A stretch of DNA of 64,000 bases from an uncultured Candidatus Neoarthromitus sp. (lineage in GTDB: Bacteria; Bacillota; Clostridia; Clostridiales; Clostridiaceae): the NCBI GenBank assembly GCA_937890765.1, contig CALADQ010000012.1, positions 1-64,000 of the forward strand, read 5' to 3'. The notes beneath the pieces were generated by a model. The model was given only the letters and a program-made list of their open reading frames with translations, did no database searches and was not told the origin of the DNA. Position 1 is the first letter of the stretch; every line of letters begins with the position of its first letter. This document shows, piece after piece, positions 55,861 through 64,000 of this stretch. A program made the position numbers and the translations under genes.

Positions 55861-58448
55861 TTATTTTTTACTAACCTTTTGCAATCTTCAACTATTTCGT
55901 TAAGTTTTCCCAACGCAACAACAGGAGTCAAATTCATAATATCAATAGAAGCAATTTCCTCAAATATTTTTTGCAATTCATCGCTATCGTCAATGGTCTT
56001 CTCTTCAACAAAATTTATTGAATTGTATTTGTGTTGAATTATATCTTTACATTCAATTTGCTTTTCCAAATTTACCAAAACATTTTTTGCAATATCAATT
56101 ATTTCATGATTTAGCCCTGCAAGTTTTGCAACTTCAATTCCATAAGATTCATCTACAGCACCACGAGCAACCTTTCTCAAGAAAATTAAATTATCTCCAA
56201 TTTTCTTAGCAGACACGCTATAATTTTTCACGCCAGAAATAACTTGTTCAATTTGAGTTAACTCATGATAATGCGTAGCAAATAATGTTTTAGGCCTTAG
56301 TTTACTTATGGAAGTTAAATATTCAACAATTGCATACGCAATACTAACTCCATCATAAGTGCTTGTTCCCCTTCCTATTTCATCTAAAATTATTAAACTA
56401 TCTTGAGTGAAATTTTCTAAAATGTACGCAACTTCTTTCATCTCAACCATAAACGTACTTCTTCCAGTTGATAAATCATCAGCTGCACCTATTCGCGTAA
56501 AAATTTTATCGCATACAGAAATTTTAGAAGAGGACGCCGGAACGAAACTTCCCATTTGTGCCATAATCACAATTAAAGCAACTTGTCGCATAAAAGTTGA
56601 TTTTCCTGCCATATTCGGCCCAGTTATAATATGTAATTGTTCTTCAAAATTATTTAAATACACATCGTTAGGAACATAACTTAATTTATTTATTAACTTT
56701 TCAATTACAGGATGACGTCCATTTTCAATTTCAATTATTCCATCATCACTCATAATTGGTTTTACATATTTATTTTCAAAAGCAACTTTCGCAAGAGAAA
56801 ATAAACAATCAATAATTGCTATATTTTTAGAAACATTCTTAATTCTTGAAACATTTTTTTCAACTTGGTCTCTTATATTTACGTAAATTTTGTATTCCAA
56901 ATCGTTAAGCTTATCTTCAGCATTTAAAATTTGTTCTTCTAAATTTTTAAGCTCTTCCGTTATGTATCTTTCAGAATTCGCTAAAGTCTGCTTTCTTACA
57001 TATCTATCTTTAGGCACTAAATCATAATTAGATTTGTTTACTTCTATATAGTAACCAAAAATTTTATTATATCCAATTTTCAAAGCCTTTGGCTTGATTC
57101 CAGTAATTTCTTTTTCCTTTTTTTCAACCTCAAGCAAACAATCTTTAACATTACTTTTTAAATATTTAAGCTCATCGACTTCCTTATTATAACCCTCTTT
57201 AATTATGGAACCTTCCTTCAAAGAAATTCCTGCTTCATCTGAAATAGAAACTTCAATTAAATCATAAATATCGTCAAGGACATCGAAGTTATCATAAATA
57301 TCTCTAAGCATTGGAGAGTTGAAAGAAATTAAAACCATTTTTATATCTGGCAAAAATTTAATACATTTTTTCAGAATGAGAATTTCTTTTGGGTTGATTG
57401 AAAAATTTGAAATTTTAGCTATAATTCTATCGAGATCTGATATGCTTGAGAGCAATGAAATTAATTTTTCATGCAAATCATAGTTGTTCATTAATTCTTC
57501 AACAGAATTTTGACGTTTCACTATTTTGCCTAACTTAAGCAACGGTTTTTCAATCCACTGTTTAAGAAGACGTGCTCCCATGGAAGTATTTGTTTTATTT
57601 AAAACCCAATAAAGAGTTGATTTTTTAGAATTGTCCCAACTGTTATAAATAAGCTCCAAATTCTTTTTAGAATTTTTGTCTATCAAAAGATAATCATACA
57701 CGTTGTAAAACTCTATGTTTTTAATGTTGGATAAATTTATTTTTTGTGTTTCATATACGTAATTGTAAAATCCTCGTATAGAATTTAATTGAACTTCTTT
57801 TAAACTTTTACTTTTATCAATTGATTTTTGAAATTTATCAACATGAAAAAAATCTAAATCTTTAACGGTAACTGAAAATTCATGTTGAAAATGAGATATA
57901 AAGTTATCAAAATCAAATTGTTCATTCACAATGACTTCTTTTGGAGAAAATTTCATAAGTTCATCAATCAAGAAAGAATTTTTTTCCAACAAAGTACTAT
58001 AAACTTCTCCTGTCGTTATATCTCCAAACGTAACTCCAAAATTTTCAGAATCAGAATCAAAAAATATTGTAGCCAAAAATATATTTTCATCAATTTCATT
58101 TGCGCTTTCATCAAAATATGTACCAGGAGTTATTATTTTTACAACATCACGTTTAACAATTCCTTTTGACAAATTAGCATCCTCAACTTGCTCGCAAATC
58201 GCAACCTTAAAACCTTTATTCACAAGTTTCGATATGTAATTAGACGATGCAACATATGGAATTCCACACATTGGTGCTTTCTCTTCAAGCCCGCACTCTC
58301 TACCAGTCAACACAAGTTCTAATTCTTTTGAAGCTATTTTCGCATCTTCAAAAAACATTTCATAAAAATCACCCAAACGGAAAAACACAATACAATCTTT
58401 ATATTTATCTTTAATTTGCAAATACTGACTCATCATTGGCGTTATCAT
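55857..58448 (-). CDS. mutS: DNA mismatch repair protein MutS
   Basis: MutS recognises mismatches and small loops. The 863-residue protein has the N-terminal mismatch-binding GDFYEMF motif (near 27), connector, lever and clamp domains, Walker A GPNMAGKST (near 610) and DEIGRGTSTYDG (near 685), and a C-terminal helix-turn-helix. AGGAG lies about 9 bases before ATG. It overlaps mutL by four bases and starts 27 bases after miaB. Confidence 0.98.
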   Translation of the reverse strand: MITPMMSQYLQIKDKYKDCIVFFRLGDFYEMFFEDAKIASKELELVLTGRECGLEEKAPMCGIPYVASSNYISKLVNKGFKVAICEQVEDANLSKGIVKRDVVKIITPGTYFDESANEIDENIFLATIFFDSDSENFGVTFGDITTGEVYSTLLEKNSFLIDELMKFSPKEVIVNEQFDFDNFISHFQHEFSVTVKDLDFFHVDKFQKSIDKSKSLKEVQLNSIRGFYNYVYETQKINLSNIKNIEFYNVYDYLLIDKNSKKNLELIYNSWDNSKKSTLYWVLNKTNTSMGARLLKQWIEKPLLKLGKIVKRQNSVEELMNNYDLHEKLISLLSSISDLDRIIAKISNFSINPKEILILKKCIKFLPDIKMVLISFNSPMLRDIYDNFDVLDDIYDLIEVSISDEAGISLKEGSIIKEGYNKEVDELKYLKSNVKDCLLEVEKKEKEITGIKPKALKIGYNKIFGYYIEVNKSNYDLVPKDRYVRKQTLANSERYITEELKNLEEQILNAEDKLNDLEYKIYVNIRDQVEKNVSRIKNVSKNIAIIDCLFSLAKVAFENKYVKPIMSDDGIIEIENGRHPVIEKLINKLSYVPNDVYLNNFEEQLHIITGPNMAGKSTFMRQVALIVIMAQMGSFVPASSSKISVCDKIFTRIGAADDLSTGRSTFMVEMKEVAYILENFTQDSLIILDEIGRGTSTYDGVSIAYAIVEYLTSISKLRPKTLFATHYHELTQIEQVISGVKNYSVSAKKIGDNLIFLRKVARGAVDESYGIEVAKLAGLNHEIIDIAKNVLVNLEKQIECKDIIQHKYNSINFVEEKTIDDSDELQKIFEEIASIDIMNLTPVVALGKLNEIVEDCKRLVKNK

Positions 58449-58475
58449 AATGAAATTCTCCTAAGAAATTAAATT

Positions 58476-59810
58476 TTAAATTTGTTCACCTTCTAAAGAA
58501 AATGATTTAGGTTTAGTGATTTTAACTTTTACAATTTTGCCGATAGAATTTTCATCTCCAATAAAATTAACTAACTTTCCATTCTCAGTTCTTCCACTTA
58601 ATTTTGCAGAATCATTTTTCGACGCGCCTTCAACCAAAACATCAACAATTTTATCTTGATACGTTGAATTTATTTCAGCACAAATATTATTAACAGTTTC
58701 TACAAGTCTGTTAAATCTCGCATGCTTAACTTCATCTGGAATTTGGTTTGGCATAATGTCCGCACGCGTATACTTTCTGTTTGAATATAAAAACATAAAT
58801 GCTGAATCATATCTAACTCTCTTAACAAGATCGAGAGTTTCTTCAAATTCTTCTTCCGTCTCTCCAGGAAATCCAACAATTATATCTGTTGTAATTGCTA
58901 AATCTGGAATCAACGATTTAATTTTTTCAATTTTTTCTAAATACTCTTCTCTTGTATAATGTCTGTTCATAACTTTCAAAACTCTATTCGAACCACTTTG
59001 AACAGGCAAATGAAGTTGATTGCAAACCTTATCACAATCTTTCATAACCTCAATTAAATCATCTGAAAAATCTTTTGGATGTGATGTCATATACCTAATT
59101 CGTTCAATTCCATCAATCTCATTTATTTTTCTAAGTAACTTTGGAAAATCTATATCTTCTTCTAATCCTCTTCCATATGAATTTACATTTTGGCCTAACA
59201 AAGTTATCTCTTTGTATCCTTCAGCAGCCAAACCTTTAATTTCATTTATAATGTCTACAGATTTTCGCGATTTCTCCTTACCTCTAACCTGAGGAACAAC
59301 ACAATAAGTACAGAAATTATTGCAACCATACATGATAGTCACAAAAGCTTTTAAAGAGCTTTTTCTATCTATCGTCATTCCTTCGACAATTTCATCTGAA
59401 CCAGATTCAATTTCAAGAATTCGTTCATCATTCATTATTACACGATTTAAATATTCAGGAAATTTATGTAGATTATGAGTTCCAAAAATAATATCAACAA
59501 AAGGATATTTTTTAGATATTTCTTGTGGAATTCCTTTTTGTTGCATCATGCAACCACAAACAGCGATTATAAGATTTTTCTTTTGTCTTTTTAATCCTTT
59601 AAGTTGTCCAAGATTTCCATGAACTTTTAGTTCAGCATTTTCCCTAACGCAACAAGTATTAAAAATTATAACATCAGCTTCGTTTCTATTTTCGCAAGCA
59701 CGATATCCCATGGATATAAGCATACCAGATAATTTTTCTGAATCTTCTTCATTCATCTGGCAACCCCACGTTTCAATAAAATAGAATTTATTTTTTTGCA
59801 AAATATTCAA
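58476..59810 (-). CDS. miaB: tRNA-2-methylthio-N6-dimethylallyladenosine synthase MiaB
   Basis: MiaB is a radical SAM enzyme that methylthiolates i6A37 in tRNA. The 444-residue protein has UPF0004 ([29 protein letters not shown]), the radical-SAM cluster [20 protein letters not shown], and a C-terminal TRAM domain (about 380-444). It leads the miaB-mutS-mutL-miaA operon and has its own promoter. Confidence 0.97.
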   Translation of the reverse strand: MNILQKNKFYFIETWGCQMNEEDSEKLSGMLISMGYRACENRNEADVIIFNTCCVRENAELKVHGNLGQLKGLKRQKKNLIIAVCGCMMQQKGIPQEISKKYPFVDIIFGTHNLHKFPEYLNRVIMNDERILEIESGSDEIVEGMTIDRKSSLKAFVTIMYGCNNFCTYCVVPQVRGKEKSRKSVDIINEIKGLAAEGYKEITLLGQNVNSYGRGLEEDIDFPKLLRKINEIDGIERIRYMTSHPKDFSDDLIEVMKDCDKVCNQLHLPVQSGSNRVLKVMNRHYTREEYLEKIEKIKSLIPDLAITTDIIVGFPGETEEEFEETLDLVKRVRYDSAFMFLYSNRKYTRADIMPNQIPDEVKHARFNRLVETVNNICAEINSTYQDKIVDVLVEGASKNDSAKLSGRTENGKLVNFIGDENSIGKIVKVKITKPKSFSLEGEQI

Positions 59811-59847
59811 TATTAAAACCTTGCCCCTTTCATTAATTTGTCAGCTA

Positions 59848-59876
59848 ATTATAACACATAAAAAGGACATCAACAA
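59848..59876 (-). promoter_or_regulatory. Sigma-A promoter for miaB-mutS-mutL-miaA
   Basis: On the minus strand, TTGTTG (59871-59876) and a perfect TATAAT (59848-59853) are spaced by 17 bases. The leader is about 30 bases. Confidence 0.6.
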
Positions 59877-60018
59877 CTTAAGCCGACATCCCTAATTTTA
59901 AAATTTCAACATTTTTAAATACAAAATAATTTAATATTCTTTAACAAAACATAAAAACGGAATAAATTGTATTATTTACAACAAAATAAAAACTACATTA
60001 TATTTATCACATGCAAAA

Positions 60019-60249
60019 TCAAATTAAATCTTGATTCCATTTTTTAAAATGTCTTTCTCCAATTCCGTCTTCAAGCAATTTATATTTTTGTATTAAACTT
60101 TTAATTATCCTATCATCGTCAATGGTAAATTCCGAAAAGGTACTTGCTGCCTCTTTATATCCTAGCCCGAATCCTAATTCAAACCCTAATTCAAATCCGT
60201 TTTTATAATTGTCATCTAACACTTCCTGTTTTTCAACAAAAAAAGCCAT
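60019..60249 (-). CDS. Small hypothetical protein with GFEL repeats
   Basis: The 76-residue protein begins MAFFVEKQEV, with TTGGAGGA upstream of ATG 60249, a strong ribosome binding site. Residues about 18-31 form a tandem four-residue repeat (GFEL-GFEL-GFGL-GY), encoded by a degenerate 12-base DNA repeat. The C-terminal half is charged and helical (IIKSLIQKYKLLEDGIGERH). Short periodic glycine repeats like this occur in C-terminal tails of Rpn/PD-(D/E)XK transposase-family proteins, so it could be a leftover fragment of such a gene or an independent small protein. I do not recognise it. A plausible promoter (TTTACA-16-TAGAAT) lies upstream on the minus strand. Confidence 0.65.
   Translation of the reverse strand: MAFFVEKQEVLDDNYKNGFELGFELGFGLGYKEAASTFSEFTIDDDRIIKSLIQKYKLLEDGIGERHFKKWNQDLI
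60163..60198 (-). repeat. Three 12-bp tandem units in the small hypothetical gene
   Basis: Units at 60187-60198, 60175-60186 and 60163-60174 encode GFEL, GFEL and GFGL. The first two units differ at one base and the third has diverged. Confidence 0.85.
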
Positions 60250-60303
60250 AAAGTCATCCTCCAATTATATTTTGATTAATTAAGCTAATTAAGATTATGT
60301 TAA

Positions 60304-60316
60304 GATAGATTCTATC
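60304..60316. promoter_or_regulatory. GATAGA-T-TCTATC inverted repeat upstream of the small hypothetical gene
   Basis: A perfect 6+6 inverted repeat with a one-base centre overlaps the candidate -10 (TAGAAT on the minus strand) of the 60249 gene. It could be an operator; there is no evidence for which protein binds. Confidence 0.3.
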
Positions 60317-60429
60317 ATAAAATAAATTCATGTAAAATAGAATTTGGATTTACATAAAAATTTGATTTGACTAATTTTGTTATAAAAACGTTTATTTCAT
60401 TTGCAATCTCAATTTTTTTCAAAATTAAA

Positions 60430-60453
60430 AAAAGACACTTTAAAAAGTGTCTT
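60430..60453 (-). terminator. Terminator after the ABC transporter operon
   Basis: A perfect 10-bp stem (AAGACACTTT 60432-60441 with AAAGTGTCTT 60444-60453) has a two-base loop. Read on the minus strand it starts in the stop codon of the ATPase gene and continues into a T-run. Confidence 0.85.
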
Positions 60454-61186
60454 AAACATATTGAGTCATTTCAATTAACTTTTCCACAAAATCACTTGCA
60501 GGATTATTCCTAACCTCTTCAGTCCTGCCATATTGTTGAATTTTTCCTTTATCCAAAACTAGAGTGTGGGTGCTTAATTTAAATGCCTCGTTAATGTCGT
60601 GAGTTATGAAAATAACAGTGCAATTTGTTTTATTGTGAATTTCTTTTAAATCTTTTTGTAATTGACATCGCGTTATTGAATCAACAGCTCCGAAAGGCTC
60701 GTCCATCAACAATATATCCGGATTATTTGCGTAAGCTCTTGCAATTCCAACTCTTTGTTGTTGCCCACCAGATAATTCATTTGGATATCTACGTTTAATA
60801 TTTTCATCTAAATTAACTAATTTCAACATTTCAGAAACAACTTGTGCAACTTCTTCTTTAGGTTTTTTTTCAAGTCTTGGAACATAACCTATGTTTTCTT
60901 CAATTGTCATGTGAGGAAATAAACAATTTCCTTGAATGGCATATCCAATTTTCTTACGCAAAGAAATTAAATTTTCTGAAAAAATATTTTTTCCACGTAT
61001 TAGGATTTCACCGCTATCAGGTTGTATTAAACCATTAACCATTTTCATTATCGTGGTTTTTCCAGAACCAGAAGTGCCAACTAAGCAAATAAAATCACCT
61101 TGATTTATGCTTAAACTAAAATCGTCAACGACATTAATCCCATTATATTTTTTACAAACATTTTTGAATTCAACTATCTTGTTCAC
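60452..61186 (-). CDS. ABC transporter ATP-binding protein, OpuCA/EgtV-like, lacking CBS domains
   Basis: The 244-residue ATPase has Walker A GTSGSGKTT (36-44), signature LSGGQQQRVGIARAYA, Walker B ILLMDEPFGA and the switch histidine in FITHD. It resembles glycine betaine/carnitine/choline uptake ATPases but stops after the nucleotide-binding domain. The two CBS domains that sense ionic strength in OpuCA (about 380 residues) are missing. The adjacent fused permease/binding protein shows it energises an importer for a small cationic or zwitterionic solute. The absence of CBS domains argues against a classical osmoregulated system. Confidence 0.9.
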   Translation of the reverse strand: MNKIVEFKNVCKKYNGINVVDDFSLSINQGDFICLVGTSGSGKTTIMKMVNGLIQPDSGEILIRGKNIFSENLISLRKKIGYAIQGNCLFPHMTIEENIGYVPRLEKKPKEEVAQVVSEMLKLVNLDENIKRRYPNELSGGQQQRVGIARAYANNPDILLMDEPFGAVDSITRCQLQKDLKEIHNKTNCTVIFITHDINEAFKLSTHTLVLDKGKIQQYGRTEEVRNNPASDFVEKLIEMTQYV

Positions 61187-62731
61187 TTATTTACCCTCCA
61201 ACAAATCTTTTTCAATAAGAAATGACTTTGCTACTTCTCTTGGAGTTTTGTTATTTATTTCAACTTCGTAATTTAACTTAGACATGGTTTGTTCATTGAT
61301 TAAATTGTCTAGCAAACTCAACACATTTTCAATTTCAGGATATTTTTCTAAAATATCTTTCCTTACGACCATTCCCGCCATGTATGATGGATAAAATTTT
61401 AGATCATCTTCAAGCATAACAATTCTTGAATCGGCTAATTGTCCATCAGTTGTAAATACCGTTATTACATCAAGTTTACCATCAAAAAGAGCTTGATACT
61501 TTAAACCATTGTCCATATCAACAATTTTTTTGAAATTAAATCCATAAGTTTCTGCAAGTGCATCAAAACCATCTTCTCTTTCAAAGAAATCATATTCAGC
61601 ACCGAAAATAAAATCTTTGGCGTGAATAGCTAAATCAGAAAATGTTTTTATGTTGTATTTGTCTGAAAGCTCCTTTCGTATTCCTAAACTGTAAGTATTG
61701 TTAAATCCAAACATCCCTCTCCAAGTTAATGAAAATTTATTTTCATAATCTGATTTTAATTTATCGAAAAGTTCGTTTGTGTAAATACCCTTTTCCTTTA
61801 ACACGACTTGCCAAGATGTTCCTGTATATTCAGGATACATGTGAAAATCTCCTCGTAAAGTGGCTGGATGCAAGTTTGATGTTCCGCCACCAACTCCATG
61901 AGTTATATTAACTTTCAAATCCAAATCATTTTCCATTAAAAGGCCGACAATTTCAGCAAGAATATATCCTTCAGTGGTTGGCTTAGATGCAATTTGAACA
62001 ACTTCTTTCCTATTAAAGTTAAACAAATTTATAGACAAAGACAGTGCAGCGAAAAAACCAATTAAACTAAAAATTAAATATTTAGCTTTTTTGTTTTCGC
62101 CTCTTCTTTCGATTATGAATTTAGAAAAAATTCCTAAAACAAAATCAAATACCAATGCTAAAATCGCAATTAAAATACTTCCCATTAATAACAACGGTTT
62201 ATTGTTAGTTGTTATTCCTCTATAGATTGCAACGCCAAGTCCACCAGCTCCAACAAAAGATGCAATACCAGCTAGAGCTATAGTCATAGTAACCATATTT
62301 CTTATGGCTGAAAAAATAATTGGAAACGCCAACGGCAATTTAATTTTAAAAAGAATTTGAAAATCTGTGCTTCCCATCGCCTTGCTAGCCTCTATAATAT
62401 TTGAATCTATGTTTGTAATTCCTGTGTAAGTGCTTCGTACAATTGGGAGAAGCGCATAAACACTTAAAGCAATTATCGCTGTCGTATTTCCTATTCCAGT
62501 TATAGAAATTAAAACTCCAAGTAAACCAATTGAGGGAACTGTGTAAACAATGTTTACAATAGATATGATTAAATTGGCAAGATTTCTTTTTTCAGAAATT
62601 AAAATTCCGATTATAAGCCCTATAATTATAGCAATAATTACAGAGATTAAAGTGATTTGCACATGAGACAAAATTAATTTTGCGAAAAAATCAAAATTAT
62701 TCACTAACTCTTCTACTAATTTTTTTATCAT
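61187..62731 (-). CDS. Fused ABC permease and quaternary-amine-type substrate-binding protein
   Basis: The 514-residue protein joins a permease (about 1-235: several membrane helices with the EASKAMGSTDFQILFKIKLPLA loop at the ATPase interface) to an extracellular OpuAC-type binding domain (about 245-514: IASKPTTEGYILAE, GVGGGTSN, MYPEYTGTSW, GMFGFNNTY). Fusions of this kind with a CBS-less ATPase occur in the BilE/EgtU family, some members of which import ergothioneine; others of similar layout take up betaine or choline. Ligand cannot be fixed by eye. The gene overlaps the reconstructed C-terminus of the upstream MarR-type regulator and abuts the ATPase gene directly. Confidence 0.9.
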   Translation of the reverse strand: MIKKLVEELVNNFDFFAKLILSHVQITLISVIIAIIIGLIIGILISEKRNLANLIISIVNIVYTVPSIGLLGVLISITGIGNTTAIIALSVYALLPIVRSTYTGITNIDSNIIEASKAMGSTDFQILFKIKLPLAFPIIFSAIRNMVTMTIALAGIASFVGAGGLGVAIYRGITTNNKPLLLMGSILIAILALVFDFVLGIFSKFIIERRGENKKAKYLIFSLIGFFAALSLSINLFNFNRKEVVQIASKPTTEGYILAEIVGLLMENDLDLKVNITHGVGGGTSNLHPATLRGDFHMYPEYTGTSWQVVLKEKGIYTNELFDKLKSDYENKFSLTWRGMFGFNNTYSLGIRKELSDKYNIKTFSDLAIHAKDFIFGAEYDFFEREDGFDALAETYGFNFKKIVDMDNGLKYQALFDGKLDVITVFTTDGQLADSRIVMLEDDLKFYPSYMAGMVVRKDILEKYPEIENVLSLLDNLINEQTMSKLNYEVEINNKTPREVAKSFLIEKDLLEGK

Positions 62732-63163
62732 TACAACTTTCCTCCAACAAATTATTTACTATTTTGTACAAACTTTTTTCAAAATTGTAAATCTCTTTTG
62801 GTGAAAAGTTTTTGTAAAAAACAGAATAAAGCTTTACGTTAACCAGTTGTGTCTTTTTCTGAAGACTTCTTCCTTTGTCAGTAAGAAAAACAATTTTTTA
62901 CGCCTGTCATCCTTACATTGTTTTCTGTACAACAAATCATTTTTTTCCATAAAATCAAGCATATTAGTCAAAGTATTAAGAGCAAGTCCAGTTTCTTCAG
63001 AAATATAAGTACTGCTTATCCCGTCTTTTTTCCAAAGCGAATACAAAATTTTTCCTTGTTCGCCATTAAATTCTCTGAGACCATTTTTAATAAACAATTT
63101 ATTTAAAATTCTACCACTAAGCAACTTAATTCTGCCAACTAAATAAACTCCTTCTACTTTCAT
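62697..63163 (-). pseudogene. MarR-family regulator, frameshifted
   Basis: From ATG 63163 the frame encodes a winged-helix MarR protein (SSTYISEETGLALNTLTNMLDFMEK, then CKDDRRKKLFFLL). It runs into a stop at 62834 after 109 residues, ending in an unrelated tail (VFRKRHNWLT). A neighbouring frame continues the family perfectly: LTDKGRSLQKKTQLVNVK, then a C-terminal dimerisation helix, to a stop at 62697. One extra base in the A6 run (62894-62899) or T5 run (62886-62890 on this strand) would restore a 155-residue protein of normal MarR length. It is therefore a recent frameshift, a phase-variable tract, a programmed -1 shift or a sequencing error. The restored gene would overlap the transporter start. 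Confidence 0.8.
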
Positions 63164-63185
63164 ACTTCACTCCTTCTAAATATAA

Positions 63186-63197
63186 TTCTATATAGAA
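63186..63197. promoter_or_regulatory. TTCTATATAGAA palindrome, probable MarR operator
   Basis: A perfect 12-bp palindrome lies 22 bases upstream of the MarR start codon, downstream of the promoter. MarR proteins commonly autoregulate by binding such dyads. Confidence 0.5.
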
Positions 63198-63255
63198 CTT
63201 TTATTTAATTAAAACATCCCACAAAAAAATGTGAAATATATTTTGTGTAATCTCC

Positions 63256-63284
63256 ATTATACTATTTTAAATTTAAGATTTCAA
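63256..63284 (-). promoter_or_regulatory. Sigma-A promoter for the marR-ABC transporter unit
   Basis: On the minus strand, TTGAAA (63279-63284) and a perfect TATAAT (63256-63261) are spaced by 17 bases. The leader is about 85 bases and contains the palindrome. Confidence 0.65.
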
Positions 63285-63318
63285 TAACTATGAACTTATG
63301 TTTTAAAAATCACACAAC

Positions 63319-63352
63319 AAAAAAGACCTCCCCACCTGAGGAAGTCTTTCAA
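63319..63352 (-). terminator. Terminator of the flagellin gene
   Basis: A 12-bp stem with two wobble pairs (63322-63333 with 63338-63349) has an AGGT loop on the minus strand and a T-run. It is the same fold as the left copy. Confidence 0.85.
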
Positions 63353-63409
63353 TTTTTTCCGAACAAAATTATTTAAAAATAGAATAGCGTAATTTGATTT
63401 TTACGTTTT
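63319..63409 (-). repeat. Flagellin 3'-UTR/terminator repeat, right copy
   Basis: This is the inverted counterpart of 1-90. It starts 34 bases after the flagellin stop codon. The perfect 49-base block is 63354-63402. Confidence 0.85.
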
Positions 63410-63443
63410 GGGATTTTGTCATTTTACGATTTTAAAAATTGTT

Positions 63444-64000
63444 TTATCTTAAAATTGACATAACTTGTTGTGGTGCTTGGTTAGCCTGTGAAAGCATAGC
63501 TTGTGACGCTTGTTGAAGAACGTTAAGTTTTGTTAAATTCATCATCTCTTTCGCCATGTCTACGTCACGAATTCTTGATTCTGCTGCCTGTAAATTCTCA
63601 GCGGTGTTGTCTGTTGATGCGATTGTGTGCTCAAGTCTGTTTTGCGTTGCTCCTAAGTCCGCCCTCTGTGAAGAAATTCTTGAAATTGCCTCGTCAACTC
63701 TTGTTATAGTTTCCTGTGCATCTTCAACCGTTCCAACTTCAATTCCTCCAAGTCCTAACTCCCTACTTCTCATATTTTCAATGCTGATTCCAATCATTTG
63801 CTCTTGGTTAGCTCCTACTTGGAGTTTTACTCCGTCTTCTTCTGATTGTACAGTGTTATTTAATTCAACATTAAATTCATCTATATTTGCAGTTTTCATA
63901 TTTGTTTTAAGTTTTCCAATGGTGAATTCAGCACCTGATAATATAACTTTTTCAGTTTTATCATTAGTGTTATCACTCGCCCCACCTTTAATAACTTTCG
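63444..64000 (-). CDS. fliC: Flagellin, C-terminal part (runs off the right edge)
   Basis: Flagellin is the filament subunit exported by the flagellar type III system. The frame is open to the window edge, so the ATG at 63899 is internal. About 33 further codons (beginning KVIKGGASDNTN) extend upstream and belong to the variable surface domain. The C-terminal half shows the conserved D1/D0 helices (TRVDEAISRISSQRADLGATQ, RIRDVDMAKEMMNLTK, QASQAMLSQANQAPQQVMSILR), ending in the usual LR. The D1 region is of the conserved type recognised by TLR5 in other flagellins, though its N-terminal counterpart is outside the window. No other flagellar gene is in the window. Confidence 0.95.
   Translation of the reverse strand, partial: KVIKGGASDNTNDKTEKVILSGAEFTIGKLKTNMKTANIDEFNVELNNTVQSEEDGVKLQVGANQEQMIGISIENMRSRELGLGGIEVGTVEDAQETITRVDEAISRISSQRADLGATQNRLEHTIASTDNTAENLQAAESRIRDVDMAKEMMNLTKLNVLQQASQAMLSQANQAPQQVMSILR

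Noticed and set aside
59860..59900. Hairpin or terminator upstream of miaB (GGACATC / GACATCC)
   Set aside because: The two GACATC copies are direct, not inverted, repeats, so they do not form a stem.
60163..60198. Short tandem repeat as a CRISPR or VNTR array
   Set aside because: The 12-base units are in frame inside a coding sequence without spacers, so they are a protein repeat.
62918..63106. Plus-strand ORF of 62 codons opposite the MarR gene
   Set aside because: It is a shadow of the winged-helix coding region; no ribosome binding site and no family resemblance.

Overview
The window is very AT-rich (clearly below about 32% G+C by eye, with A/T at most third codon positions). It carries the core housekeeping gene order of endospore-forming Clostridia/Bacilli: smc-ftsY-ylxM-ffh-rpsP-rimM-trmD-rplS-ylqF-rnhB, topA-rpsB-tsf-pyrH-frr-uppS-cdsA-rseP-ispG-polC-rimP-nusA-ylxR-infB-rbfA-nrnA-truB-ribF-rpsO-pnp, recA-rny-spoVS, and miaB-mutS-mutL-miaA. 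Sporulation genes (spoVS, a YlmC/YmxH-type gene, spoIIIE/ftsK) and a flagellin occur together in a gene set that looks thinned out compared with free-living clostridia. That combination fits a reduced-genome, motile, spore-forming gut clostridium. My best guess is a segmented filamentous bacterium (Candidatus Arthromitus/Savagella), but this is inference from composition, gene order and flagellin, not a database match.

Layout. 1-190 is the 3' tail and terminator of an off-window gene, almost certainly a flagellin, followed by the deoC promoter. 195-2077 holds deoC, an SGNH hydrolase and two tiny ORFs of 30 and 31 codons. 2112-11979 is the chromosome-segregation/SRP/ribosome-assembly block (smc to rnhB). 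11976-17203 holds yraN, a GNAT acetyltransferase, cardiolipin synthase, comM and dprA. 17353-30451 runs from topA through translation factors, nucleotide and lipid synthesis, site-2 protease and ispG to polC. 30605-40322 is the rimP-nusA-infB-truB-ribF-rpsO-pnp block. 40447-51804 holds the ylmC-dapG-tepA-ftsK-rimO-pgsA-recA-rny-spoVS-ptsH-Xer series. From 51812 the coding strand switches to minus: ynbB, miaA, mutL, mutS, miaB, a small repeat-containing protein, a two-gene ABC transporter with a frameshifted MarR-type regulator, and the 3' part of a flagellin gene running off the right edge.

The most striking feature is at the two ends. The 3' untranslated tail and terminator of the right-edge flagellin gene (63319-63409, minus strand) is repeated almost exactly, in inverted orientation, at 1-90. 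It includes a perfect 49-base block. The window is therefore bracketed by inverted copies of flagellin 3' sequence about 63 kb apart. Other points for a second look are the frameshifted MarR regulator beside a fused permease/binding-protein transporter without CBS domains (possibly EgtU-like), a near-leaderless ylxM promoter embedded in the ftsY terminator palindrome, and a series of genes missing from otherwise conserved neighbourhoods (dxr, codY, hfq, lexA, cinA, asd/dapA, rnc/acpP).

Functionally the plus-strand block couples DNA replication and segregation, protein targeting, ribosome synthesis and RNA turnover in long operons with short gaps or 4-base overlaps. The minus-strand block couples mismatch repair with tRNA A37 modification. 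No tRNA, rRNA, CRISPR array or insertion sequence was recognised. The only gap between long genes exceeding 300 bases (846-1215) contains the deoC terminator and a 30-codon ORF.
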